The notes: a model not told the origin generated them from the sequence alone. A stretch of DNA of 36,016 nucleotides from Actinomycetes bacterium (GCA_023432565.1 JAEYUL010000208.1:1-36016); one strand, 5' to 3'. Positions 24,265-33,494 are shown, counted from the first letter of the stretch. Numbers and translations are program-made.

Positions 24265-24798
24265 TCACCACAGCGTCCCGGCGAGGTCCGGGGCGCCGGT
24301 CCGCTCGAGGTCGAGCAGCTGCTGCTTGCGCTCGACGCCCGCCGCGAAGCCGGTCAGGGTGCCGTTCGCACCGATCACGCGGTGGCACGGCACGACGACG
24401 GCGATCCGGTTGGCGCCGTTGGCGGCACCGACCGCGCGGGAGGACGTCCGCGGGTCCAGGCCGAGGTCGGCGGCGAGCGCGCCGTACGTCGTCGTCGTGC
24501 CGTACGGGATGCGGCGCAGGCCTTCCCAGACCCTGAGCTGGAACGCCGATCCCGACGGCCGCAAAGGAAGGTCGAAGACCCGCAGCCCGCCGGCGACGTA
24601 GGCGGCCAGCTGGCGGGCGGCCTCGGCCAGGAGCGGGTCGTCCTCGGGCAGCACGCGCGTGCCGGGCGCGTCGGCGAACGGGTCGGGTGACGGGTCGTCG
24701 GACCGGACCAGGCGCACCTGGGTCACGGCGTCGTCGGTCACGACGACCGCGACCGGCCCGACGGGCGTCGTGAGCACCGTGTGCAGCGTCGCGGTCAT
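24265..24798 (-). CDS. ogt: Methylated-DNA--protein-cysteine S-methyltransferase
   Basis: A 177-residue DNA repair protein that removes alkyl groups from O6-alkylguanine by a single-use transfer to its own cysteine. The C-terminal catalytic domain (about 85-170) contains RIPYGTTTTYGALAADLG, RAVGAANGANR and the active-site PCHRV with Cys138. The N-terminal domain is short, as in Ogt proteins, and there is no AraC-like Ada domain. ATG 24798 is preceded by GAGGAGG at good spacing, unlike the leaderless neighbours. It lies downstream of the DUF5926 gene on the same strand, past a 13-bp hairpin, so it may be expressed partly by read-through or from a promoter in the 95-base gap that I could not define. 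Confidence 0.95.
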   Translation of the reverse strand: MTATLHTVLTTPVGPVAVVVTDDAVTQVRLVRSDDPSPDPFADAPGTRVLPEDDPLLAEAARQLAAYVAGGLRVFDLPLRPSGSAFQLRVWEGLRRIPYGTTTTYGALAADLGLDPRTSSRAVGAANGANRIAVVVPCHRVIGANGTLTGFAAGVERKQQLLDLERTGAPDLAGTLW

Positions 24799-24843
24799 GC
24801 CGTCCTCCTCGTCGTCAGGATGCCCCCGGCCCCTGACACGGCC

Positions 24844-24877
24844 GTGCCCGGGCGTCGTCGTGCAGACGCCCGGGCAC
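24844..24877 (-). terminator. Hairpin terminator after the DUF5926 gene
   Basis: GTGCCCGGGCGTC (24844-24856) pairs perfectly with 24865-24877, a 13-bp stem with an 8-base loop. It begins 17 bases past the DUF5926 stop codon at 24894 and lies before ogt. No U-tract follows. Confidence 0.65.
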
Positions 24878-24893
24878 CGCGGGACGTGAGGTG

Positions 24894-25718
24894 TCAGCGC
24901 AGCGTGACCTGGCGGGCGACGAGGCCCGCGCGGGCCCGACGCTCGTTCGCGTCGAGCGGCTCGGTGCTCTCGAGCGCCGCCGTGAACCGCGGCAGGAACT
25001 CGGCGAGCGGACCCTCGAGCTCCTCGGCCTCGGTCCCGCGCGCCAGCTCCCAGACCGGGACGACGAGCCCGCTGGAACGGAAGTACCCGATGAACTTGCC
25101 GTCGGCGAAGCCCGACTCGCGCTTGGCGTGCAGACGCGCCAAGCCGTCCAGCACGACCTGCTCGTCGTACGGCTGCGCCCAGCGCAGGAACTCCTTGGCG
25201 CCCATGCGGCACCAGTACGCGGACGGGACGCCGGCGACGGCCGCGGTGTCGATGATGCCCGCGTCGGCGTCCTCGATCGCCGCCTCGAGGTCGGACGTGC
25301 GCTCGACGTCGGGCGCCAGCCAGTACGCGAACGAGTCGTGGACGGTGACCTCGAACGGGACGGTCAGGTCGAGGACGTCCTGCAGGCGCGGGCCGGGCTC
25401 GGGCAGGCCGGTCGTCTCGATCGCGGTGCCGGGCTCGACGTCGAGCGCCTCGAGCAGCGCGGCAGCGAGGTCCCGGCTCGCGTCACCCGAGCTCGTGGCG
25501 GTCTGCAGCGCCAGCAGGATCACGCCGTCGGCGCGGTGCAGCGCGGGCCACGCCTGCGGCAGCACGGTGGTGACCAGCACGTCCTTGGCGCCGTACTCCT
25601 TCGTCGTGCGCGCCGTGGCCGTCGCGGCCGGCACGACCTCCTTGAGCGCGACCCAGTCGGGCTCGCCGGGCAGACCCTCGAACGGACGCAGCACGAACTC
25701 CACAGAACTCTTGGCCAT
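24894..25718 (-). CDS. DUF5926 family protein
   Basis: A 274-residue soluble protein of the actinobacterial family DUF5926, sometimes mislabelled as a SecA-related protein in databases. Recognisable stretches are FVLRPFEGLPGEPDWVALKE near the N-terminus, VPAATATART, LADGVILLALQT-like sequence and the tryptophan-containing AYWLAPDVERTSDLE. Many relatives have a lysine-rich N-terminal extension; here the frame starts directly with the conserved region. ATG 25718 is supported by TAGGCT seven bases upstream and no Shine-Dalgarno sequence. The function is unknown. It is divergent from phosphoglucomutase, with 165 bases between them. I see no signal peptide or membrane segment. Confidence 0.85.
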   Translation of the reverse strand: MAKSSVEFVLRPFEGLPGEPDWVALKEVVPAATATARTTKEYGAKDVLVTTVLPQAWPALHRADGVILLALQTATSSGDASRDLAAALLEALDVEPGTAIETTGLPEPGPRLQDVLDLTVPFEVTVHDSFAYWLAPDVERTSDLEAAIEDADAGIIDTAAVAGVPSAYWCRMGAKEFLRWAQPYDEQVVLDGLARLHAKRESGFADGKFIGYFRSSGLVVPVWELARGTEAEELEGPLAEFLPRFTAALESTEPLDANERRARAGLVARQVTLR

Positions 25719-25731
25719 GCGCGCGAGCCTA
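25719..25731 (-). promoter_or_regulatory. -10 element, leaderless start of the DUF5926 gene
   Basis: TAGGCT on the minus strand (25731-25726) ends seven bases before ATG 25718. Confidence 0.55.
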
Positions 25732-25870
25732 CCGGCCCCACCCGCGCCGACCGCCACGCGCGGACCGCCCGGGACAGCGCGGCAGGAGCGCGCGGACGGC
25801 ACGCTGCGCACGCATGCCCTCAGCCCGGCGGCCGAGGCCGAACGGGTGTGCAGCAGGCCCGCGGACCGGC

Positions 25871-25883
25871 AAGGATGGGCGCT
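25871..25883 (+). promoter_or_regulatory. -10 element or ribosome site deciding the pgm start
   Basis: AAGGAT at 25871-25876 ends seven bases before ATG 25884. It can be read as a weak -10 for a leaderless message or, as AAGGA, a Shine-Dalgarno sequence. Either reading favours ATG 25884 over the in-frame ATG at 25875. Confidence 0.4.
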
Positions 25884-27566
<1,683 letters not shown>

Positions 27567-27589
27567 GCCGCGCGGTGCGGGTCCGGCGC

Positions 27590-27877
27590 TCAGGCGGGGA
27601 CCCGCACCAGGTCCTGGTAGTCCGGGTGCCGCTCGATCCACGCCTTGACGAACGGGCACAGCGCGACGACGTCGCGCTGTGACGCGCGCACCTGGTCGAG
27701 CGCGCCGCGCACCAGTGCGCTACCCACGCCCCGCCCCTCGGCTGCGGGCAGCACCTCCGTGTGCGTGAACACCACGGTGCCGCCCTGCGCGTCGTACGCG
27801 GCGATCCCCAGGAGAGCGCCGTCCGCGTCGCGCGCCTCGAACCTCTGCTCGTCGACGACTTCCACCACGTCCACCAT
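27590..27877 (-). CDS. Small GNAT-fold N-acetyltransferase (YjdJ/NATD1-like)
   Basis: A 95-residue protein of the short GNAT branch. The acetyl-CoA-binding segment reads TEVLPAAEGRGVGSALVRGAL (about residues 40-60), with the Q/R-x-x-G-x-G/A-type loop as EGRGVG. The C-terminal half has LCPFVKAWIERHPDYQDLV, typical of the YjdJ/NATD1 family. The substrate is unknown. The start is ATG 27877, with the weak -10 CACGAT six bases upstream. Long open frames extend further upstream on this strand, but they carry no conserved sequence and run through the MFS and kinase genes. Confidence 0.88.
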   Translation of the reverse strand: MVDVVEVVDEQRFEARDADGALLGIAAYDAQGGTVVFTHTEVLPAAEGRGVGSALVRGALDQVRASQRDVVALCPFVKAWIERHPDYQDLVRVPA

Positions 27878-27889
27878 CCGCACATCGTG
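27878..27889 (-). promoter_or_regulatory. Weak -10 element before the GNAT gene
   Basis: CACGAT on the minus strand (27889-27884) ends six bases before ATG 27877. It matches only A2, A5 and T6 of the consensus. Confidence 0.35.
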
Positions 27890-28024
27890 GCCCGGGCGGC
27901 GCCCGCACGCACGCCGCGGGACGGCTCCGGGACGTGCACGGTTGCCGCCGCACCGCGGACCTCCCGGTGCGCGGGCACGCGCCGGGAGGGTGGCCGCGCG
28001 TGCTGACGACCTCCGGCCTGGTGC

Positions 28025-28036
28025 GACGATGGGGCG
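28025..28036 (+). promoter_or_regulatory. Weak -10 element before the MFS transporter gene
   Basis: GACGAT at 28025-28030 ends six bases before GTG 28037. The match to consensus is weak but the spacing is the recurrent one, and there is no Shine-Dalgarno sequence. Confidence 0.35.
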
Positions 28037-29362
28037 GTGTTCCGGCCGTACCGCGCAGTCCTGTCCCGCCCCGGCGCTCTGGCGTTCTCCGCCGCCGGCG
28101 TGGTGGCCCGGCTCCCGATCTCGATGGTCGGGATCGGCATCGTCCTGGCGGTCTCCTCGATCTACACCGACTACGCGTTGGCGGGCCGCGTCTCCGCGGT
28201 GTTCGTGGTGGCCTCGGCGGTCACCGCTCCCCTCATCGCCCGTGCCGTCGACCGGTACGGGCAGGCGCGCGCGATGTTCCCGGCGATGGCGACGTCCGCC
28301 ACCGGGCTCGTCGCCCTGATCCTCGCGCTGACGGCCCAGGCGTCCGAGCCCGTGCTCTACGTGACGGCGGTGGTCGCCGGGATCAGCGGCCAGTTCGGCT
28401 CGCTCGTGCGCGCCCGCTGGACGGCCGTGCTCCACGACGAGCCGGGCGCGCTGCACACCGCGTACTCGCTCGAGTCCGCCCTCGACGAGCTGGTCTTCAT
28501 CGTCGGCCCGGCGGCGGCCACCCTGCTCGCGACGAGCGTCGCCCCGACCGCCGGCATCGTGGTGCCGCTGGTCGCGATGGTCCTGGGCGGCACGTGGTTC
28601 CTGCTGCAGCGCCGCACCGAGCCGCCGCCCACGCCCCGTCACTCGGCGGGCGGCCCGTCGGTCCTGGCCGCCCCCGGCATGCTGCTGCTCATCGCGGTGT
28701 TCCTCGCGATGGGCGCGATCTTCGGGGCGACGGACATCGCGACGGTCGCGTTCGCCGAGGAGGAGGGCCGCAAGTCCGTGTCCGGGGCGATCCTCGCGGT
28801 GTTCGCCGCCGGTTCGCTGATCTCGGGGTTGCTGTACGGCGCCCGTCACTGGGTGCGGCCGCTGTGGGTGCGGTTCGGCATCGGCATGGTGCTGCTCGGC
28901 GTCGGGGTCACGTTCTTCTTCGTCGTGAACTCGCTGTGGGCGCTCGCCGCGGTCATGTTCGTCACGGGCTTCGCGATCGCGCCGACCCTGATCAACGGCA
29001 ACGGCCTCGTGCAGGAGCTCGTCGCACCGGGACGCCTCACCGAGGGGCTGACGTGGGTCGGCACGGCGCTCGGCATCGGGGTGTCGATCGGCTCGTCGAT
29101 CGCGGGCGCACGGATCGAGGCGGCCGGCTCGCACGGGGGGTTCCTCGTCGTGGTGATCGCCGGCGGGGTGGCGGTCGTCGCGACGCTCGCGTCCCTGCGC
29201 ACGCTGCGCGCGGGGCACGAGGCCCGGTTGGCTGCCGCGCTCGCCGACGCCGACGTCGTCGGCCTGACCGGCGCGCCCGCCACCGACCAGGTGACCGACG
29301 CGCCGTCCGCCGATCGGGTGCTCGACGCGGACGGGCCGTCCGATCTGCACGGGAACGCCTGA
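28037..29362 (+). CDS. MFS transporter
   Basis: A 441-residue integral membrane protein with about twelve hydrophobic helices in two bundles. The loop between helices 2 and 3 reads ARAVDRYGQARAMF, a variant of the major-facilitator D-R-x-G-R/K motif. A short Pro-rich cytosolic loop (RRTEPPPTPRHS, about 195-206) separates the bundles. The last 60 residues are a polar, Asp/Ala-rich cytosolic tail. Members in actinobacteria are usually proton-driven drug or metabolite exporters; no substrate can be read. The start is GTG 28037. It is followed after 21 bases by an APH-fold kinase gene that has its own -10-like sequence, so the two may be co-transcribed only in part. Confidence 0.88.
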   Translation: MFRPYRAVLSRPGALAFSAAGVVARLPISMVGIGIVLAVSSIYTDYALAGRVSAVFVVASAVTAPLIARAVDRYGQARAMFPAMATSATGLVALILALTAQASEPVLYVTAVVAGISGQFGSLVRARWTAVLHDEPGALHTAYSLESALDELVFIVGPAAATLLATSVAPTAGIVVPLVAMVLGGTWFLLQRRTEPPPTPRHSAGGPSVLAAPGMLLLIAVFLAMGAIFGATDIATVAFAEEEGRKSVSGAILAVFAAGSLISGLLYGARHWVRPLWVRFGIGMVLLGVGVTFFFVVNSLWALAAVMFVTGFAIAPTLINGNGLVQELVAPGRLTEGLTWVGTALGIGVSIGSSIAGARIEAAGSHGGFLVVVIAGGVAVVATLASLRTLRAGHEARLAAALADADVVGLTGAPATDQVTDAPSADRVLDADGPSDLHGNA

Positions 29363-29370
29363 GCCCGCTC

Positions 29371-29383
29371 TACGCTCCTGGGC
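29371..29383 (+). promoter_or_regulatory. -10 element, leaderless start of the APH-fold kinase gene
   Basis: TACGCT at 29371-29376 ends seven bases before GTG 29384, in the 21-base gap after the MFS stop codon. Confidence 0.5.
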
Positions 29384-30385
29384 GTGACCGAACCACGCGC
29401 GATCCCCTCGACCGTCCCCGTCGAGGCGTTGGCGGCGCTCGTCGCACCGCTCGGCACGCTCGTCGAGGCGGTCCGCCTCGAGGGCGGGTACTTCGCGACG
29501 ACGTACCGCGTGACGCTCGCCGACGGGTCCCGTGTGGTGGTCAAGACGGCTCCGACGGACGCCTCGCGGCTCATGACGTACGAGCACGACCTCATCCGCA
29601 CCGAGGCGCTCGTGTACGGCCTGGCCGCCGAGCACCCGGCGTTGCCGATGCCGCGCGTGCTGCACACCGACTTCACGCGCACGCTGCTGCCGAGCGACGT
29701 CGTCGTCGCGTCCTTCCTGGACGGCGTCCCGCAGTCGGAGGCGGGGTTCGGGCCGTTCGAGGACGACGAGCGTGCGGCGCGCGCCCGCGCGGACCTCGGG
29801 GTGCTGATCGGGCGGCTCGCGACCGTCACCGGGACGGTGTTCGGCTACCCGCAGTCCCCCGCGCTGCAGGCGCCGACGTGGCGGGCCGCGTTCACCGCGA
29901 TCGTCGAGGCGCTGCTCGCCGATGCCGCGGTGTGGGACCTCGACGTGTCCGCCGCGCGGGTCCGCGCGGCGCTGGCCACCCACGGGCACCGGCTGGACGA
30001 GGTCGTCGTCCCGTCGATCGTGCACAGCGACCTGTGGCCCGGGAACCTGTTCGTCGACACCGCGACGGGCCAGATCGTCGGCGTCATCGATCCCGAGCGC
30101 GCGATGTGGGGTGACCCGCTCGTGGACGTCGTCGGCGCGGACCCCATGTGGGACGGGCTCGACCGCCCGCAGGACGTCCCCCTGGTCGCGGCGCTCGACG
30201 TGTCGTCGCCGGGTGCCGTGACGCGGCTGCTGCTCTACCGGATGTGGCTCGGCCTCGTCATGACGATCGAGGGCTCCCCGCGTGGCTACACCGGCGAAGG
30301 GGCCGAGGCGTACCGCGCGACGAGCCACGCGAACGTGATCCGAGCACTCGACGAGCTCGACGCCCGCGCACCGCAGGTCTCCTGA
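29384..30385 (+). CDS. Aminoglycoside phosphotransferase-fold kinase
   Basis: A 333-residue cytosolic kinase of the APH/choline kinase superfamily (PF01636 type). The N-lobe has LEGGYFATTYRVTLADGSRV with the ATP lysine in VVVKTAP (about residue 50). The catalytic Brenner motif is HSDLWPGN near 213-220, and the metal-binding Asp lies in VIDPERAMWGDPLVD, about 20 residues later. These enzymes phosphorylate small molecules such as aminoglycosides, macrolides, choline, homoserine or fructosamine. Nothing in the sequence identifies the substrate, so I do not call it a resistance gene. The neighbouring MFS exporter could make the pair a detoxification unit, but that is speculation. The GTG start is supported by TACGCT seven bases upstream. 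Confidence 0.88.
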   Translation: MTEPRAIPSTVPVEALAALVAPLGTLVEAVRLEGGYFATTYRVTLADGSRVVVKTAPTDASRLMTYEHDLIRTEALVYGLAAEHPALPMPRVLHTDFTRTLLPSDVVVASFLDGVPQSEAGFGPFEDDERAARARADLGVLIGRLATVTGTVFGYPQSPALQAPTWRAAFTAIVEALLADAAVWDLDVSAARVRAALATHGHRLDEVVVPSIVHSDLWPGNLFVDTATGQIVGVIDPERAMWGDPLVDVVGADPMWDGLDRPQDVPLVAALDVSSPGAVTRLLLYRMWLGLVMTIEGSPRGYTGEGAEAYRATSHANVIRALDELDARAPQVS

Positions 30386-30413
30386 CGCTCTGGCGTCCGG
30401 CGTGCGCCGGGGG

Positions 30414-30426
30414 CAGGCTGTCACTC
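30414..30426 (+). promoter_or_regulatory. -10-like element before the araC-type gene
   Basis: CAGGCT at 30414-30419 ends seven bases before ATG 30427. Confidence 0.4.
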
Positions 30427-30933
30427 ATGGCCGCACCCGACGCGCGTCTGCGTGAGCTCGCGCTGCTGCGCCGTGTGCGCGACAGGATCGACCGCGAGTA
30501 CGCCCAGCCGCTCGACGTCGAGGCGCTGGCGCGGGGTGTGCACGTCTCCGCGGGGCACCTGAGCCGGCAGTTCCGGGCGGCGTACGGCGAGTCGCCGTAC
30601 AGCTACCTCATCACGCGGCGCATCGAGCGCGCGATGACGCTGCTGCGCCGGGGCGACCTGTCCGTGACCGACGTGTGCTTCGCGGTGGGCTGCTCGTCGC
30701 TGGGGACGTTCAGCACACGGTTCTCCGAGCTGGTCGGGATGTCCCCGAGCGAGTACCGGCGCCGCGCGGCCGACGAGGGAGCCGGGATCCCGAGCTGCGT
30801 GGCGCGGCAGGTGATGCGGCCGATCCGGCAGTCGTCGCACGAGCCGCCGGCCGTCGGGACCTCGGCGCCCGCAGCCGGGGCCCCGGCGCAAGCCGTCAGG
30901 AATCGAGAAGCGACGCCCGTCCCCCGCTCCTAG
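30427..30933 (+). CDS. Short AraC-family transcriptional regulator
   Basis: A 168-residue protein consisting of an AraC/XylS DNA-binding domain (about residues 12-115) with no separate ligand-binding domain. The two helix-turn-helix units are visible: LDVEALARGVHVSAGHLSRQ and VTDVCFAVGCSSLGTFSTRF, followed by the family ending GMSPSEYRR. The last 50 residues are a Pro/Ala-rich tail. It stands nine bases before a VOC-family gene on the same strand. This AraC-VOC pairing recurs in actinobacteria, where the regulator probably controls the VOC gene. The -10 hexamer of the VOC gene begins exactly at this gene's stop codon, so the two need not be co-transcribed. Both overlap or abut the expected promoter region, which could allow local control. 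Confidence 0.9.
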   Translation: MAAPDARLRELALLRRVRDRIDREYAQPLDVEALARGVHVSAGHLSRQFRAAYGESPYSYLITRRIERAMTLLRRGDLSVTDVCFAVGCSSLGTFSTRFSELVGMSPSEYRRRAADEGAGIPSCVARQVMRPIRQSSHEPPAVGTSAPAAGAPAQAVRNREATPVPRS

Positions 30934-30942
30934 CGTGGCGGC
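30931..30942 (+). promoter_or_regulatory. -10 element of the VOC gene, overlapping the araC-type stop codon
   Basis: TAGCGT at 30931-30936 ends six bases before ATG 30943. Its first three bases are the TAG stop codon of the preceding gene. Confidence 0.5.
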
Positions 30943-31350
30943 ATGGACCTCATCATCCACTCCACGTTCCTGCCGGCCGACGACCCGGAGACCTCGCTCG
31001 CGTTCTACCGCGACGTGCTGGGCTTCGAGGTGCGCAACGACGTCGGCTACGGCCAGATGCGCTGGATCACGGTCGGCTCCACCGACCAGCCGCAGACGTC
31101 GATCGTCCTGCACCCGCCGGCGGTGGACCCGGGCCTGACCGACGACGAGCGCCGCACGATCGCCGAGATGATGGCCAAGGGCTCGTACGCGACGCTCGTG
31201 CTGGCCACGTCCGACCTGGACGGCACGTTCGACCGGCTCGCCGCTGCGGGCGCCGAGGTCACCCAGGAGCCCACCGACCAGCCGTACGGCATCCGCGACT
31301 GCGCGTTCCGCGACCCGGCGGGCAACCACCTGCGCATCAACCAGCTCTAG
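30943..31350 (+). CDS. VOC (glyoxalase/bleomycin-resistance fold) family protein
   Basis: A 135-residue protein with two beta-alpha-beta-beta-beta modules typical of the vicinal oxygen chelate fold. Module one has STFLPADDPETSLAFYRDVLGFEV. Module two has VLATSDLDGTFDRLAAAGAEV and ends with RDCAFRDPAGNHLRINQL. A family metal site normally uses His/Glu residues on the first and last strands; His6 of IIHSTFL and Glu/His near the module ends are candidates, but I cannot be sure that a metal is bound. The function could be a small dioxygenase, isomerase or binding protein. The close link to the AraC-type gene suggests control by it. It has a leaderless promoter of its own. Confidence 0.9.
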   Translation: MDLIIHSTFLPADDPETSLAFYRDVLGFEVRNDVGYGQMRWITVGSTDQPQTSIVLHPPAVDPGLTDDERRTIAEMMAKGSYATLVLATSDLDGTFDRLAAAGAEVTQEPTDQPYGIRDCAFRDPAGNHLRINQL

Positions 31351-31532
31351 CCCCGCACCTGCCTGCCCCTCCCCTGCCGAGCCCATCGACCGCTGCGGGC
31401 CGCCGCCATCCCGACGAGGTCGTCGGACCGCGGCCACGTCGTCAGGGATCAGTACGACCTGCCGCGAGGCAGACGACGTCGCTGCACTCCCAACTCGCTC
31501 ACAGCGGCTTCTGGGTGACCTCTCAGGGCGGT

Positions 31533-31538
31533 CATGTT
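31533..31538 (+). promoter_or_regulatory. Possible -10 before the repeat-tailed membrane protein gene
   Basis: CATGTT lies 48 bases before ATG 31587 and matches A2 and T6 of the consensus. It is the best candidate in the 236-base gap (31351-31586), which otherwise shows nothing recognisable. Confidence 0.25.
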
Positions 31539-31586
31539 CTCTGGAGTCCGCTGGCACAGAGCACCCGAACCCCTGGAGGCAGATAG

Positions 31587-32225
31587 ATGGCATCCACCCC
31601 TACCCCCCAGCCGAACCCCGCGGACGAGCCGGTCTCGCCCGCGCCCGCAGCCGCGGCTCCCGCCGAGCCGACGGCCGCCCCCGCCCCGGCACCTGCGGAC
31701 GAGCAGCGGCCCGCCGCCGCGGACGTCCCGGCCAAGCCCTCGCTGCGTGAGCGCGCCACGGCGCGACCGCTCGCCACGGCCGGCGTCGCGGCGCTCGTGG
31801 CCTTCTGCGTCGCGGGCGTCGGCGGGTACGCGATCGGTCACGCGGTCGGCGACGACCACGGTCCGCAGCAGAGCATCGCCCGGCACGACGAGGGCGGCAT
31901 GCGCGGCGAGCACGGCCGCGGTGACGCCGAGGGCTTCGGTGGTCGTCCCGAGCGCGCCCCCGGCGGCGACCGGTCCGAGCAGCGCGGGAACGAGGACGGC
32001 TCGGACAAGGGCATGACCCGCGAGCGGCCCGACCACGGCTCGACCGAGCGACCCGACCACGGCTCGACGGAGCGGCCCGACCAGGGCTCGACCGAGCGGC
32101 CCGACCAGGGCTCGACCGAGCGGCCCGAGCGGGACTCGGCCGAGCGCCCGGGCAAGGGGTCGACCGAGTCCCCGGACCGGGGTTCGGCGACGCCTCAGCA
32201 GAGCAGCGCGTCCGCCGGGCTCTGA
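31587..32225 (+). CDS. Single-pass membrane protein with octapeptide-repeat tail, function unknown
   Basis: A 212-residue protein that I do not recognise as a named family. The N-terminal 65 residues are Pro/Ala-rich and probably cytosolic. One membrane helix (about 72-95, VAALVAFCVAGVGGYAIG) follows a basic segment (RERATARP), which predicts the C-terminus outside. The outer part is acidic and Gly/His/Arg-rich and then has seven 8-residue repeats close to ERPDHGST (about residues 146-201). A good Shine-Dalgarno sequence, GGAGG at 31575-31579, lies seven bases before ATG 31587, in contrast to its leaderless neighbours. A strong hairpin terminator follows. The composition suggests a disordered cell-surface tail that spans the peptidoglycan. 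No enzymatic domain is seen. Confidence 0.75.
   Translation: MASTPTPQPNPADEPVSPAPAAAAPAEPTAAPAPAPADEQRPAAADVPAKPSLRERATARPLATAGVAALVAFCVAGVGGYAIGHAVGDDHGPQQSIARHDEGGMRGEHGRGDAEGFGGRPERAPGGDRSEQRGNEDGSDKGMTRERPDHGSTERPDHGSTERPDQGSTERPDQGSTERPERDSAERPGKGSTESPDRGSATPQQSSASAGL
32022..32189 (+). repeat. Seven 24-bp tandem repeats in the repeat-tailed membrane protein gene
   Basis: Seven 24-bp units encode ERPDHGST, twice ERPDQGST-type and more diverged copies toward the 3' end. The first four units are nearly identical at the DNA level, so the array may vary in copy number between strains. Confidence 0.9.
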
Positions 32226-32289
32226 CCTCGTAGCCCGAGCCCGCACCGGCCGGGCGTGAGCACTCCGCCCGATCGGTGCGTCCCATCGA

Positions 32290-32317
32290 GCCCCCCGCAG
32301 AGCACTCTGCGGGGGGC
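32290..32317. terminator. Strong bidirectional hairpin terminator
   Basis: GCCCCCCGCAGA and TCTGCGGGGGGC form a perfect 12-bp stem around a four-base loop, with TTCCTC following on the plus strand. It lies between the converging membrane-protein gene (ends 32225) and vanY-type gene (ends 32376) and probably serves both. Confidence 0.8.
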
Positions 32318-32375
32318 TTCCTCATGCGGGGGTGCCGTTCGCGGCGTCACCGCCGCCGGCGGGCGGCGAGGTCGC

Positions 32376-33494
32376 TCACCAGCCCGACGAGGAGTCGGGC
32401 AGCATCGGGGCGCAGGTGGTGGCGCCCTTCGGCAGCGGCTCGAAGTGCCAGACCTCGTTGGCGTAGGTCCGGCACAGCCCGAAGTCGAGCGCGTGCTCGC
32501 CGAGCCACAGCGCACCCTCGGTGGGGCCGATGTCGACCGCGAGCCCCGTGACGTGCGCCGAGCTCTCCGGCGGCAGCACCCACCGGCTCGCCTCGCGCTT
32601 CGACCCGTACCGCTTGATCGCGGCCGCGACGAGACCCTCCTGCTCCTGCACGGTGCGCTTGCCCGACGTCACCGTCAGCACCACGCCGTCCGCCTCTGCC
32701 GCCGCCTGTGCGCGGGCCACGCGCCGGGCGAGCGTCGGGTCGAGGCCCGTCGCGGCGAGCGCGTCCGCGACGGCGACGACGTAGGCGTCGTCCCTGGTCT
32801 CGGCCCTCCCCTCTCCCGCAGCAGCGCCGGGACCCTCGGCGGTGGCGCCGCCGTCGCACCCCTCGTCGTTCGGCTCGGGGCATCCCTGGGCAGGCACGCC
32901 CCCACCCGCCCGTGGCTGCGGACCGACGGGCGCCTCGTCGGAGGCGGTCGTCGGGCCCCCCAGCCACCCGACGACCGCCTCCGACCGCGCCCCCGTGAGC
33001 CCGTACACCGCCCCTCCAGCGAGTACGAGCACGACGACGAGCGCCACGCGCCGCCCCCGATGCCGCCGCACGCCCTCCCGTGCGACGCCGTCCGCGAGCA
33101 CTGCGTCCGCGAACACTGCGTCCGCGCGAGCTCTCGTTGCGACCGGTCGACCGTCTGCGTCGGTGACCGGCGACCACGTCGAGCGCGCCGTCCGCGGAGC
33201 ACGCGGCTCCGGGACGCCCCGGCCACCGACGCTCCCGTCGACGACCGCCGCCGCGGTGGCGGGGCCCAGCGGTCGCCGGCTCCATGCGGCGTCGGTCGTG
33301 CCGGACGGGTGGCTGGTGACCGCGCCTGCCGGGGCGTGCGCGGTGACGGCACGGGACCGCACGGAGCGGCCGCCCGCCTGCCTCGACCCGACGCTCGTCG
33401 GCGCAGCGCTCGCCGGCACAGCGCTGGTGGGCCCGGTGCCGGTCGGCGCGGTGCTCGTCGGCCCGGTGCTGGTCGGCCCAGTGCTCGTCGTCAT
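32376..33494 (-). CDS. D-alanyl-D-alanine carboxypeptidase, VanY family, membrane-anchored
   Basis: A 372-residue peptidoglycan peptidase. The N-terminal 130 residues are disordered and begin with Thr/Ser/Gly/Pro pentapeptide repeats (MTTSTGPTSTGPTST). One membrane helix follows (about 148-170, VALVVVLVLAGGAVYGL after the basic RRHRGRR). An outer linker leads to the C-terminal VanY-type catalytic domain (about 240-372). The zinc motif SSAHVTGLAVDI supplies His314 and Asp321, and EVWHFE supplies Glu347 and His350. Such enzymes trim the terminal D-Ala from muropeptides in wall remodelling. Nothing links it to vancomycin resistance: vanH/A/X are absent. ATG 33494 is chosen because upstream sequence in frame is low complexity; a weak -10 (GAGGCT) ends seven bases upstream. 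It is divergent from the two-component system. Confidence 0.88.
   Translation of the reverse strand: MTTSTGPTSTGPTSTAPTGTGPTSAVPASAAPTSVGSRQAGGRSVRSRAVTAHAPAGAVTSHPSGTTDAAWSRRPLGPATAAAVVDGSVGGRGVPEPRAPRTARSTWSPVTDADGRPVATRARADAVFADAVLADGVAREGVRRHRGRRVALVVVLVLAGGAVYGLTGARSEAVVGWLGGPTTASDEAPVGPQPRAGGGVPAQGCPEPNDEGCDGGATAEGPGAAAGEGRAETRDDAYVVAVADALAATGLDPTLARRVARAQAAAEADGVVLTVTSGKRTVQEQEGLVAAAIKRYGSKREASRWVLPPESSAHVTGLAVDIGPTEGALWLGEHALDFGLCRTYANEVWHFEPLPKGATTCAPMLPDSSSGW
33406..33494 (-). repeat. 15-bp tandem repeats at the start of the vanY-type gene
   Basis: About six 15-bp units close to GTGCTCGTCGGCCCG on the plus strand encode GPTST-like pentapeptides at the very N-terminus of the VanY-type protein, ending at the start codon. 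Confidence 0.85.

Noticed and set aside
29384..30385. Calling the APH-fold kinase an antibiotic-resistance gene
   Set aside because: The fold is shared by many metabolite kinases, and there is no specific resistance signature or resistance context.
27878..30424. Upstream extension of the GNAT frame
   Set aside because: The frame stays open antisense to the MFS and kinase genes but carries no conserved sequence. The GNAT domain starts at ATG 27877.
32376..33494. Calling the VanY-type peptidase part of a vancomycin-resistance cluster
   Set aside because: No vanH, vanA or vanX homologue is nearby. The adjacent two-component system is NarL-type, whereas VanRS is OmpR-type.
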